Part shown: positions 11,443 to 22,124 of the stretch, in pieces
How positions within the stretch are numbered: position 1 is the first letter of the stretch
Layout: every line of letters begins with the position of its first letter
From: Oscheius sp. JU75
Taxonomy: Eukaryota; Nematoda; Chromadorea; Rhabditida; Rhabditidae
Length of the DNA: 64,000 bases
Reading direction: 5' to 3'
Assembly: GCA_037178855.1 (NCBI GenBank)
Contig: JASJZC010000001.1
Location: 7,130,001 to 7,194,000 of the forward strand
The notes under the pieces: model-generated
Databases searched by the model: none
Told to the model about the DNA's origin: nothing
Seen by the model: the letters and a program-made list of their open reading frames with translations, nothing else
Made by a program: the position numbers and the translations under genes

Positions 11443-11449
11443 TATAAAA
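11443..11449 (+). promoter_or_regulatory. TATA box of the first Lys/Thr-rich gene
   Basis: TATAAAA, 28 bp before the start codon at 11477, so the 5' UTR would be only a few nucleotides long or the leader is added in trans. Confidence 0.6.
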
Positions 11450-11476
11450 TGCGCCAAGAGTATCCAGAGAAAAAAA

Positions 11477-11826
11477 ATGCGTCTGTTCCTTCTCCTGCTC
11501 ATCATCATTGCTCTCGCTATGGCTGCCAGTAAAAATTACCAACTCACATGAAAAACATTCCTGTTTATAGCGTCTGCCAAGCCAAAAATGACAAAAAAGG
11601 TGACAATCAAGAAGCGTGCGACTACGAAGAAACATCCGACGACTCGTAAGAAGACGACCAAGAGGGTGACTACCAAGAAGACGACTCGCAAACCTACTGT
11701 AAGTCATGCGAGAGCCAACGTAACAGGTTTCAGACTACTACTATGCGGGCTCCCCCTCCTCCTCCGTTTACCTACGTCTCCAACTGCGATCCGAATATGC
11801 CAAGAAGTTACCTTGACCGTTGTTGA
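11477..11826 (+). CDS. Small secreted Lys/Thr-rich protein (copy 1)
   Basis: Three exons (11477-11528, 11571-11698, 11734-11826) give 90 aa. The signal peptide MRLFLLLLIIIALAMAA is followed by about 45 residues made almost only of Lys, Thr and Arg (repeats such as TTKKHPTTRKKTTK), then a Pro run (RAPPPPPFTYVS) and a tail with two Cys ending LDRC. Exon layout, signal peptide and Lys/Thr core match the gene at 13730-14037, so the two are paralogues. I know no family with this layout. Possible roles are cuticle or extracellular-matrix binding through Thr glycans, a cationic defence peptide, or a substrate for crosslinking; none is shown by the sequence. Confidence 0.75.
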
Positions 11827-12456
11827 AAGCTGTTTATAGTGTTAATAAAAGTGAATGTCTATACCTTGTTCTTCTGTAGAAGAAGCATTGAGCTACCTAG
11901 CCAGACTTTGAAAAACTTTTTGTTGTTCAGATTTTCTTTAGAGAGGAGTAAAAAGTGATCGCTGGACGAAGTGTCCCACAGAGTGGAGACCGTAGAGACG
12001 AAGAAGAATGTCTAGCAGGCCGAAATCGAGATGAGGTTACAACTCAACTGGGCGAAGTATGGATACGAACTACGAGGATAAGTCCCGATACATGGGCCAG
12101 CATGTTGTCACATACAGCAAATATATGATTATTGCAAATGAAAAGTAAAACTGAAAATTGGAGTAAAAAAAGACTAGTCTCTATCTTTGAACATTGAGGA
12201 GTATCATAGTCTAGGATAACTTACATTTGTGTTCTTCCTTGTTCTGGCTATGTCCACAAACTCCTGAACTACCAAGGTTTCTGTGTAAGTTGCTTAAAGG
12301 GTTTCAGTGCCTGCGTTTTCCCCTACTGCCTTAGTCAACTGGCGTATTCCAGAAATGGCTTCAGTCCATTGTGAATGTGTGAGCACATTTGAAGGTGTGA
12401 TTGTCGGCTATTTTACAACACTGCTCCCAATAATGTATTTATTGATAATAAGAAAT
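11827..12456. other. Intergenic, no gene seen
   Basis: Contains an AATAAA near 11844 for the upstream gene and an AT-rich stretch at 12120-12180. No exon chain was found. Confidence 0.5.
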
Positions 12457-12824
12457 CTATCGGCAGAAACGTGACCAGCAGGGGCCAAGGGAGCGGATGT
12501 GGTCGTCCATACCACAGTTTCCTTCTGCCAGATTCGAATGGCAGCCAGTTGAAGGCTTAATGCTTCTAGAATCTCCTTGGCAATTGGTTTCCTAAAAGTT
12601 TTTTTGTATTGAAAAAAAACTTATAGACTTGCCGAATGCACGACAACACAGAGTCCGTGAGTGTTGATAGCGGAAGCAATGTCATGCCAATCCGAAGGCA
12701 GGTTGACGCATCCAACTCCCTTGAGATGAATACCACGTCCGCGGTGGTTCGGATGCTCGTAGAGCGTCGCCTGCCAAGCAGCTATAGAAACGGCCAGAAG
12801 AGAGAAGAGTATGAGAAACTTCAT
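12457..12824 (-). CDS. Secreted beta/gamma-crystallin-like protein
   Basis: Exon 1 starts at 12824: a signal peptide (MKFLILFSLLAVSIAA) then WQATLYEHPNHRGRG, with the Greek-key pattern Y/F-E-H-x-N-x-R-G and NLPSDWHDIASAI. Exon 2 (12591-12457) supplies NCQGDSRSI and ends WSRFCR. The donor is uncertain: a site at 12642 (GT-GC) joins the frames to 105 aa, other GT sites nearby do not. The second block (NCQGDS...GMDDHIRSLG) looks like a second Greek-key motif, so this would be one crystallin domain with extra Cys, comparable with small secreted single-domain crystallins that bind calcium. It lies between the two Lys/Thr-rich genes, on the opposite strand. Confidence 0.65.
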
Positions 12825-12860
12825 GCTCAGATCGGTTGGTCAAATTCTTGGCCAGCTGCC

Positions 12861-12870
12861 TTTTATACGC
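12861..12870 (-). promoter_or_regulatory. TATA box of the crystallin-like gene
   Basis: Minus strand GCGTATAAAA, about 40 bp before the start codon at 12824. Confidence 0.65.
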
Positions 12871-13697
12871 GAAAACAGCTGCCACTACGCACTGACAAGC
12901 CAGCCCGTAGAGCATACGTAGTACTCTTTTTTCTGGGAAAGAAAGGCCATCTTTCTGGCTATCTTCCAGTGTACACCCGAACTAACCTCGGTGACTCATC
13001 TTTTCCTGCTACTAAAGCGCAATGGCGTCCGTCAGTCCGTCTGTGCATCACCACGAGAAAAAAGCTGGCTAGTCATAGCACGTCAAGACTTAGGTTGACA
13101 AATCTGCTTTTGGGGGAACTTGGGTTAACTTAGGCTATTGGAGAAGAGAGAAGCCGCCTGTTGTCAGTGCTAAGTCAAGACTAAGAGACAGCGAAGTCGT
13201 CGTAGACGGCTGGTCATAAGATGATAGTCCCTAAAGTCCGTACGTATTAGTATTACAGATAGGTTTATTGGACAGAATAGACTGCTGATGAAAGAGCAAT
13301 ATAACTATGAAAACTATGAGGGACTGAAGGAGAACTGGCCAGAGCTAGCGGATGCAAGAACTAGCCTTTTGGGGATGTGGCAGATAGGGTGTAAGACCGG
13401 GGAAAAGGAGGATACACAGACACAGTACAAGCAAAGACTATCAAATCACACATCCATTTGACCGGCTATACAGAGATATGAGATATGAAACAGTAATGTA
13501 CTACTCTTAGATTCAGAGAGTGAGTTTGTTCAATTCCATACGATGATACCGAGTGTAAAAGATTTGCGATCTACATAAATCAATCTTTACCCGTTTGTGA
13601 CAAAGAACACTATCCCTGTTGATGTTTTCGAAGTGCAGAACGCTGAAAGGAACTGAACAGTAACGAGCCATATCCGCTCTTTGATCAGTCAGCAGAG
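12871..13697. other. Intergenic, no gene seen
   Basis: Lies between the divergent promoters of the crystallin-like gene (minus) and the second Lys/Thr-rich gene (plus), so it may hold shared control sites. No coding chain was found. Confidence 0.5.
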
Positions 13698-13704
13698 TAT
13701 ATAA
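13698..13704 (+). promoter_or_regulatory. TATA box of the second Lys/Thr-rich gene
   Basis: TATATAA, 26 bp before the start codon at 13730, the same spacing as in the paralogue at 11443. Confidence 0.6.
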
Positions 13705-13729
13705 GTGAACGGACTATGAAAATTGCAGT

Positions 13730-14037
13730 ATGCGCCTCATAGTACTCTTTTTTCTCTTCTGTATCTTGGCCATTGCAGCCGGTGAGATTAAACTTTGAAA
13801 AGTCGGAAAATGCTTAGGAACAAAACATAAATCCACGAAGAAGACAGCCAAGAAGACTACCAGAAAACTTACTACCAAGAAACCAACGGTTGGCTTGCAA
13901 AATGTTTTTCTCATGAGCCTGGTTTTCAGTCCAGAAGACAACACCAAATTGTCACCTATGCTCCTCCTCCTTCTGGTTACAGATCCTATAACTCTCAAAT
14001 TGCTGTGAATCCTTATCCTCGCTACTCGTATGGCTAG
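13730..14037 (+). CDS. Small secreted Lys/Thr-rich protein (copy 2)
   Basis: Three exons (13730-13781, 13818-13888, 13930-14037) give 76 aa. Signal peptide MRLIVLFFLFCILAIAA; core THKSTKKTAKKTTRKLTTKK-like, shorter than in copy 1; tail rich in Tyr, Pro and Ser (TYAPPP, GYRSYN, ending PRYSYG) without Cys. The first intron splits the same place after the signal peptide and the second follows the same KPT as in copy 1, so the genes are duplicates whose tails have diverged completely. The Tyr/Pro tail recalls matrix proteins that are crosslinked through tyrosine; that is only an analogy. Confidence 0.75.
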
Positions 14038-14747
14038 TTTGCAATAAATTATCTCAAGTCCCATTCTCCTTCAAGAAGAAAGAACCTGGATAGTTCAACA
14101 ATGGTGCACGTGGCTTCTTATCTTCGTAAGATGCCTAGATCAGATCGACTGCCAATTGATTAGGAATGAAACAACACAGAATCCCATGTTTTTGAATTGA
14201 AAGACTGAGGATGTTGAATGATTTAGAACACGGTTAGGCCCAGAGAGGAAATAGTACAGAGTCTTGAGTAGTATGCATGTTTATTACAAGATCAAGTAAT
14301 AGACGAGAGCGAAGTCCGGGTTCATCGTAGGTAATCACAGAGCGGGCAGCATTTTTCAAACGTGCTCGCTCTGTGATTTTGGCTGCGTATCAACCTATCC
14401 CATGCAAAAGTTTGGTGCGGAGCCAAGAGAATGCGTATCGCACAGTTCAAACTTGAACGAAGAATACAAGAACTTGTTCAAGTAATGGCGCTGATCATCT
14501 ATTCTCCACCTTAATTATGTACTGTAGACTTGTCAGTCATGATCTCAAAGTTTGTAGAAAAGCTCTCAATTGAGACAACAATTGGAGAGTCAGAACCATT
14601 GTTTCAAAGCGGGATACTGCTTGAGGAAAACGTTTTGTCTATATCCAAATGCAAGAGTTGCAGCGACTTCTTCCATTGAAGCAGTACCTGAAAAACTCGG
14701 CTGTGTCCTTCCTCCGAAAGCATAAGTAGCTTAGGAGATAAAAACGT
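14038..14747. other. Intergenic, no gene seen
   Basis: Contains AATAAA (14043) for the upstream gene and an inverted pair around 14337-14378 (CACAGAGCG and CGCTCTGTG), which could form a hairpin. No exon chain was found. Confidence 0.5.
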
Positions 14748-14775
14748 TTATCAAAGAGACCCTCAAGTTTGATAA
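14748..14775 (+). promoter_or_regulatory. Two GATA sites before the aspartic protease
   Basis: TTATCA at 14748-14753 and TGATAA at 14770-14775, in opposite orientations, 22-50 bp before the start codon. Nematode intestinal protease genes are commonly driven by TGATAA sites bound by ELT-2-type GATA factors; here that is inference from position and core sequence. Confidence 0.5.
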
Positions 14776-14796
14776 CCGTTGGCAGCAGCGGTCGCC

Positions 14797-16531
<1,735 letters not shown>

Positions 16532-16591
16532 ATATGTGTAAAAGTAAAGAGTGATTAGTATTTAGAAAAAAAAGATTCATTAAACCAAGTG

Positions 16592-17970
16592 TCACCACCA
16601 AAGGTGGTCCGGGTACCGAGCATATTGTGGATCTTTTTGTGCTAGAGTCACTCCAGTGGTTTCAAGAAAGACCTCGACCGGGTCGTGACATTTCCACATT
16701 TCAAAGCTGTAACTGTCCACTTTGACAAAGTACTGTCGAGAGATGTCTTCCGCCTTCCAAAGAATGTAGAACGACCACTCGCCAGAAGCTACCAAATCCT
16801 CTGATATGACTACAGAGGACATGAGAGAATGTTGATGGGAAGCAAAGTTGTAAAGGAGGCTGGCAGGAAGTTGTTCCATAATCTGTTCAGCCGAGAAGGA
16901 GTTGGAAGACGTGTGAACTGTAAGCTTTTCGATGCTTCTCTCTCCTTCATACCATTGCTGTAAACAGTTTTGAACCAAGACAAAACTCAAATGTCGGCGA
17001 AGGCGCGCTCGATTCTGCAGGATACGGTAAGAGGCGGAAAATTTGAAATAACAAAAGAGCGCGACAGCAAAGAAAGGGGAACAAATTCAGAACAACGACG
17101 ATCACAAAGAATTAGCGGAGAATAGCAAACAAAAACAAACCTTTAAACAAGTATTGATACCATAGCTCGTGACCTGAGAGCTTTCCAGGACCAGAGTCTC
17201 TTCTTTCAGCTCGCAAAGAGCATCATCACCGAAATCTGTGCCGCATGTCAGGATCAACTTGTTCGGCTTGACTGTCTGTAAAACCAACGTCAACTGCTAT
17301 CCGTAGTAAATACGTTCAAGAGTGGCTTCAAATCCTCGTAGAAACAGTCCTCCGCTAGGTCGAGGTGAACATCGTTTACAACAATTTTATGTTTTAGCAT
17401 AAGCTCCGTTACGGCCAGGAGACGAGAACGCGACAGTTTTACAAAGTCCTGAAAACTGAAGAAAACACTCGAATTACTCCTTACAATTGCAGTGGTCAGC
17501 TCGTTTGCGAAGATTCGAAATGGGGAGAGATCGTGCTGCAAGGTGGATAGATACCATGTGTGGTTGGGAAGTCTCATTCGGATGTCGTCCTGCAGATAAC
17601 AACTTTTGAAAACACAAGACACTTGCCTGTGTGATGTCGAGCCAACATGGTTCCACAATTCCGAGATGATTGTCGACTGCGCAAGTCGAACAGACAATCC
17701 GGCAGGTGCGTTGGAAACGGACGTACTCTCTAGCTGGCAGCTGAAGATTGTGCCTTTGAAATGTTCACAAAAGACTCGTACCTTGCCAGCAATCTTCTGT
17801 ATAAGTTTGCCAGGAACAGTTCCAAGAGTCATACTGAACAACTCTTTCCGACTATTGGCCAATGAGGCGGTCAGCTGGTAGGGAAAGTAGTTATCGTCCT
17901 TGCCTTCTGGACAGAAACAGAGCTTTTCGGCCAGGGCTAACATTCTGAAACTGAACAGTTGGAATGACAT
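16592..17970 (-). CDS. F-box-associated-like protein B
   Basis: Minus-strand exon chain starting MSFQLFSFRMLALAEKLCF at 17970 (an internal ATG follows at 17943) and ending HLWW at 16592. Conserved pieces are shared with the neighbour at 18043-19615: a GINxxLK/Q element, then QW-x-G-x(R/L)-x-IE, then SLW/ILW-(R/K)-(P/A)-EDISQ. The order Asn-x-x-Leu-(K/Q)-(x)-Gln-Trp-x-x-Gly resembles the nematode-expanded F-box-associated domain that presents substrates to SCF ubiquitin ligases. I do not see a clear F-box at the N-terminus. About seven exons; several donors (near 17590, 17470, 17290, 17105) have alternatives, so the exact protein is provisional. Confidence 0.5.
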
Positions 17971-18042
17971 GAAAGTTTACAAGGTAAGCCTCGAAAAACG
18001 AGAGTCTAATAACCAGCAAACAACAAAAGAACATTTTTATTC

Positions 18043-19615
18043 CTAGAATACTTGTTTCAAAAGGGTTAAAAGTGTTTCGGTGGTCAAAGGATGAGCCAAA
18101 GTGACAGTAAGAACAACACTGAACAGGAGGGAGAATATGACCGAGGTCCAGTCGACCTGCTTATGACCTCTTCTGCCCTCCCGGTACAATATGGCTCTCT
18201 GTCGAAAGACTAGCTGATCCTCATACTCCTTTACATACCCCTGAAGAAAGTCAACCTCTGACTCGCTCTTGAATATCTCTATTCTGACACTATTGAGTCT
18301 AATTATGAGTATCTGACTGATATCTTCTGGTCTCCACAAACTGTAAAGATGTTCTGGGTCGTCTGTCATAATCTCAGGAAAGTGATTGAGCGGAATGTAA
18401 CTGATCATGCTGGTGGAATGTAAATCCGGCGTCCAGATTGGGTTAGCATCCAGATCGCCAACAATAGTATCAAAGTCCCGGCTCCCAATGGACATTGGAT
18501 ACTCCAGGTCGAATACTTCAATTTCCCGGAGACCATTGCGCCATTGCTGAAGAGCTCTTTAGGTTATTTCGATTACAATTGACCTGTAGAAATTTGTTGA
18601 TTCCAACAGCTGTGATCGAGTCGTTTCTCATAAAGAGGTATTCTCCCTTCAGACACAACAGCTGGGAGTCGTCAATGTTGCAATACACAGCATTAATGTT
18701 CATCTGAAAAGAGGTTGGTTGGGCAATGCTATACGCTTTCATTGGTACGAGTAGGTATGCTTACCGGACCCTGGCCAGCAAGGTGCATAGTTGGGGGAAG
18801 ACGAAAATCTTGGCACCCTTTTTGAGCATAAGCTCCGGCAAGTTTTCTTAGTTAGTTCGTCTTCCTCTTTTGTCAGGGTCTCTGTCACCCTGCACGGCCC
18901 AGTGGACAGCCCTGGGGCTACCTACCGTTAGGAACACTGACATGCTGAAATAATTCTTCTTGAGTTGATGTTGGCTATCAAAGAACTTGACTCCCAGTTT
19001 ACTGAGGAGTTTGTTCAGCTGGTCAGGAACACAGGCGACGATCTCCTCGCATCGGAATTTTCTAGCTCTGGTTCGATTGACAGAGAATATTTGAAGTAGT
19101 TCGTTCACCAAGACTGTTGTCAATTTTTCCTGTAGATTAGGCTACTTTTGGAGTTTCGAAGCAGTACCTCGATAATAATCAGGTCAGCATTTATGTTGAT
19201 TTGAGAAGTGAGATCACCCCACTGGATTCCCCTTTCGTCTCGTTCCTTGTAGAGAACAGTTTCATTCTGGAAGGACATAACATAGATAAACTGTCCCACT
19301 CACCTCAAACACGGAGATTTGGGCAACGTCGATCTGAACCCTGACAGTTTTTTCGCAACAGACGTCTCGGACAGCTCGACATGTCTCTTCCATTGCAGGG
19401 AAGGAAAGGTAGTCAGTTTTGCAAAGAATTCTGTCTAGATTTGATCTGATCGATAAAAGATCAAGTGACTCTTTTTCATCGTTTTCAGTACCAGTCTAAA
19501 GAGACAGTCGTTGATTGATGGTAGTGAAGAGTCTAACCTTTTTGTCTGTCTGTACTTGATAGGATACTACATCAACATTGCGATAGTTCAATACCCGTTG
19601 TAGAACATTGTTCAT
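18043..19615 (-). CDS. F-box-associated-like protein A with C-terminal membrane segment
   Basis: Exons 19615-19538, 19495-19304, 19266-19168, 19129-18926 keep one frame (MNNVLQRVLNYRNVDVVSY onward). A block reading GCQDFRLPPTMHL follows near 18780-18840; its join to the previous exon is not resolved. Then comes MNINAVYCNIDDSQLL, SITAVGINKFLQ, and after a short intron QQWRNGLREIEVFDLE and SLWRPEDISQ. The end carries a hydrophobic stretch (SVIFSLLFSVVLTVTLA) preceded by basic residues, a likely membrane anchor that protein B lacks. An acceptor (TTTCAG) lies 1 nt before the ATG. The genes are 72 bp apart on one strand and look like a tandem duplication. Confidence 0.5.
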
Positions 19616-21014
19616 TCTGAAAGAGTATGGTTAAATTGGTCGCATCTCTGTTTCTTGCCAGTGCCTTTAGAACTTTTCCAAAGTTAACGCCCTTCAGGCG
19701 AATTCAGTAGGTTGTGGGATAATAAAGATGATGAGGTGACTTTTGAGGACACGGGGTATATTAGAAAGAAATTGAAACTTTCGTGTGGCGTGCGAAGCGA
19801 TGCATTTTACCCGCATTTAAAGTGGCTCTACGCGACTGCCTACAGTACTTCACAGCAACAAAGTAGGAAAACTTGCTCAGACAAGGAAAGAACAAGTTTA
19901 CTACTTTGGAAAACACGTCAAGTGACCAAGTGAAAGAAGGTTATTAATTTCAACCTGACCGTTGCTAGGCTGCCCGGGTCCTCGCACAAAAAAAGTGATA
20001 CATAGTATGAACTGACAGAATGAAAGAGAGCAGCCGTCATTTTGGCAGAACTGGCTCGGAGAAGTTTACTTCCCTCATTTACGACCCCGAACAGACAAAA
20101 AGAGCGGAGGAACCACAGCTTGGGCCAAGAGCATAGACAGCGCCCAATTAACGAGGTAATTGAATAAGAAAAAGAACGCCTAGGATGCTCAATCACGGCC
20201 GCCCACATAGAGAACTGCCTTGGTAAAAAATTTAGTTTTGATACCAGAGGCATGGAGAGTACAGGAGGCCACTGATGGACCTCGCAGCCTTTCTACGTGG
20301 GAACTGATGCATGTATACTTTTCCCGTTTTCTTCAAAGTTGAGGCTCATACGCCGCGTTAACAATTTTAGAGCTCAAAAGAAGAGGTCTTCTGTCTAAAA
20401 CCAGTATAATTGTTAAGAGCCATTTGAGATTCCTTCACGATGAACTCTATGTTCCCTTGAGACAATGAACCAGAGAACCCACCAGTGTACGATGCATGTA
20501 TGTTTGTAGCTGCTCCTTGCCACACTTTGCAGAATTGAATGGCAGTTTAAACAGCATAGTCAGACTTAGCGTGGTCCTGTAGAAATTCTGTGAACGGCCG
20601 AGAGACTGAAAGTGTTCCATTCTGACGGTTTAACTTGTTTGGGAGAGCAGAAGGTCTCACGCGACTGGACGACAAATGAGCTATTTTTGTGACTGGGACT
20701 GTGTTGATCAGCTGTCCCAGAGAGTGAGAGAAATAAACACGTCGATTACGGTAACAAAAATTAATACGCAATTGCGTACGTTTGTTTTGCCTTGTGGAAA
20801 TGACAATGTGCTTCACTTTTTCCATTTCTCTGCCTTGTTTCCAGCAGTTTTTTCTCCAGTTTATGCGGCATCCCTTGAGTTCACGATAGAAAGTACCCGT
20901 AAAATGTTATTTCGCTGCAGACGGCCAAGAAACAGCGAGTCTGGATAATCTTCCAAACGTTTACATGTATTCACTCTAACTCGGTCTCATTTACTCCTTT
21001 TTTTGCAGGTAGGA
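19616..21014. other. Intergenic, no gene seen
   Basis: Lies between the divergent F-box-associated-like gene A (minus) and IBA57 (plus). Short frames here show no conserved motif. The last 25 bp before the IBA57 start contain a polypyrimidine tract and GCAG acceptor. Confidence 0.5.
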
Positions 21015-21997
21015 ATGATCCGACTGGCTCATAGAGCACTATTAGTACTTCGAGGTGCCGATGCGACACCCCTGATGCAGGGATTGATCACCAATGACGT
21101 AAGGTTGCGCAACAGCAACAGCCCTACTATCTCCCTTTTTTCAGGCTTCTCGAATCGGGAAAGGCCGTCGCTGCCTTCCTTCTCAACATAAAAGGCCGAA
21201 TTGTCGAGGACTTGATCCTCTGGCAGCGGAATGACGATCTTCTTCTTGAATGCAGTGTGAAAACGCGGAATGACCTGAAGAAGACTCTAGAAAAGTATCG
21301 AATGCGGAAGAAGGTTAGTTTTCTCGTTGTTTTCGTATTTCATTTTAATTGGAAGGTTGAAATAATTGCATCTGAAGAGCCAGTTTGTTTCTCCTCCCAA
21401 TCGGGAGACTTCGCCGATCCCCGCCTTCCATCGCTAGGTTTTCGCTCGTTTGGAAAGGATGGCAACGGTTTTTTTTTTCTATTTTTCAAGTTTTACAAGC
21501 TGTTTCAGCCGACATGGATACGTATCAGAAGCGGAGAAGAGAGTTAGGGATTGCCGAAGGATCGGAAGAAACGGCCGGTCGCCTTCCCTTCCAGGTTTTC
21601 CTTGCAGTTTCATCTATAGATGTACAAATTTCAGTGCAATGGCGATCTTCTAAATATGGTCTCGCTCGATAAAGGATGTTACATTGGTCAAGAGCTGACC
21701 GCCAGAACTGCACATACCGGAGTCATCAGAAAACGGGTTCTTCCCTTCCATTATGACAAAAACCGCGAGCTGGACGAGATTGTTGTTGACGAGGAGAAAA
21801 AGAAATCTGGGGAGGTGGGTTCTGGTCTTTTTTTTTATTGGAAAAGAGGCCTTTTGTAGATAATTTCGTACGGATCCGGAGTCGGACTTGCTCTTCTTCC
21901 ATCCAACTCGCTCAACAAGACGCTTTACTCCAAAGACACCCCAATTCAGCCGATACGACCGTCATGGTTTCCAGCCACAGTTTTCACAAAAGTCTAG
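21015..21997 (+). CDS. IBA57: Mitochondrial iron-sulfur assembly factor IBA57
   Basis: Folate-dependent factor that works with ISCA proteins to build [4Fe-4S] clusters in mitochondria. Six exons (21015-21103, 21145-21313, 21356-21467, 21509-21594, 21635-21814, 21860-21997) join in phase to 257 aa. The family signature K-G-C-Y-x-G-Q-E is present as [18 protein letters not shown], with the conserved Cys. The N-terminal half has the GLITNDV and [15 protein letters not shown] blocks of the GcvT-like fold. Shorter than the human protein, mainly at the N-terminus, so an unseen mitochondrial targeting exon is possible. A TTTTTTTGCAG acceptor stands 6 nt before the ATG. Its stop is only 127 bp from TCF25 on the same strand. 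Confidence 0.93.
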
Positions 21998-22124
21998 GCT
22001 TCAAATTAGGTTTATCTAGTCACTGTTTTAAAATGAAGAGTTTTATTTATTGAGCAATACTTTCACTTCTATGGTTCCTTGCCATTGTTTCTGTTGACCA
22101 ATTAAACGTCTGTCACACTTTTAG

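Noticed and set aside
12636-13133. 165-codon plus-strand frame over the crystallin-like gene
   Set aside because: It runs across the promoter and signal peptide of the minus-strand gene, has no domain and no splice structure.
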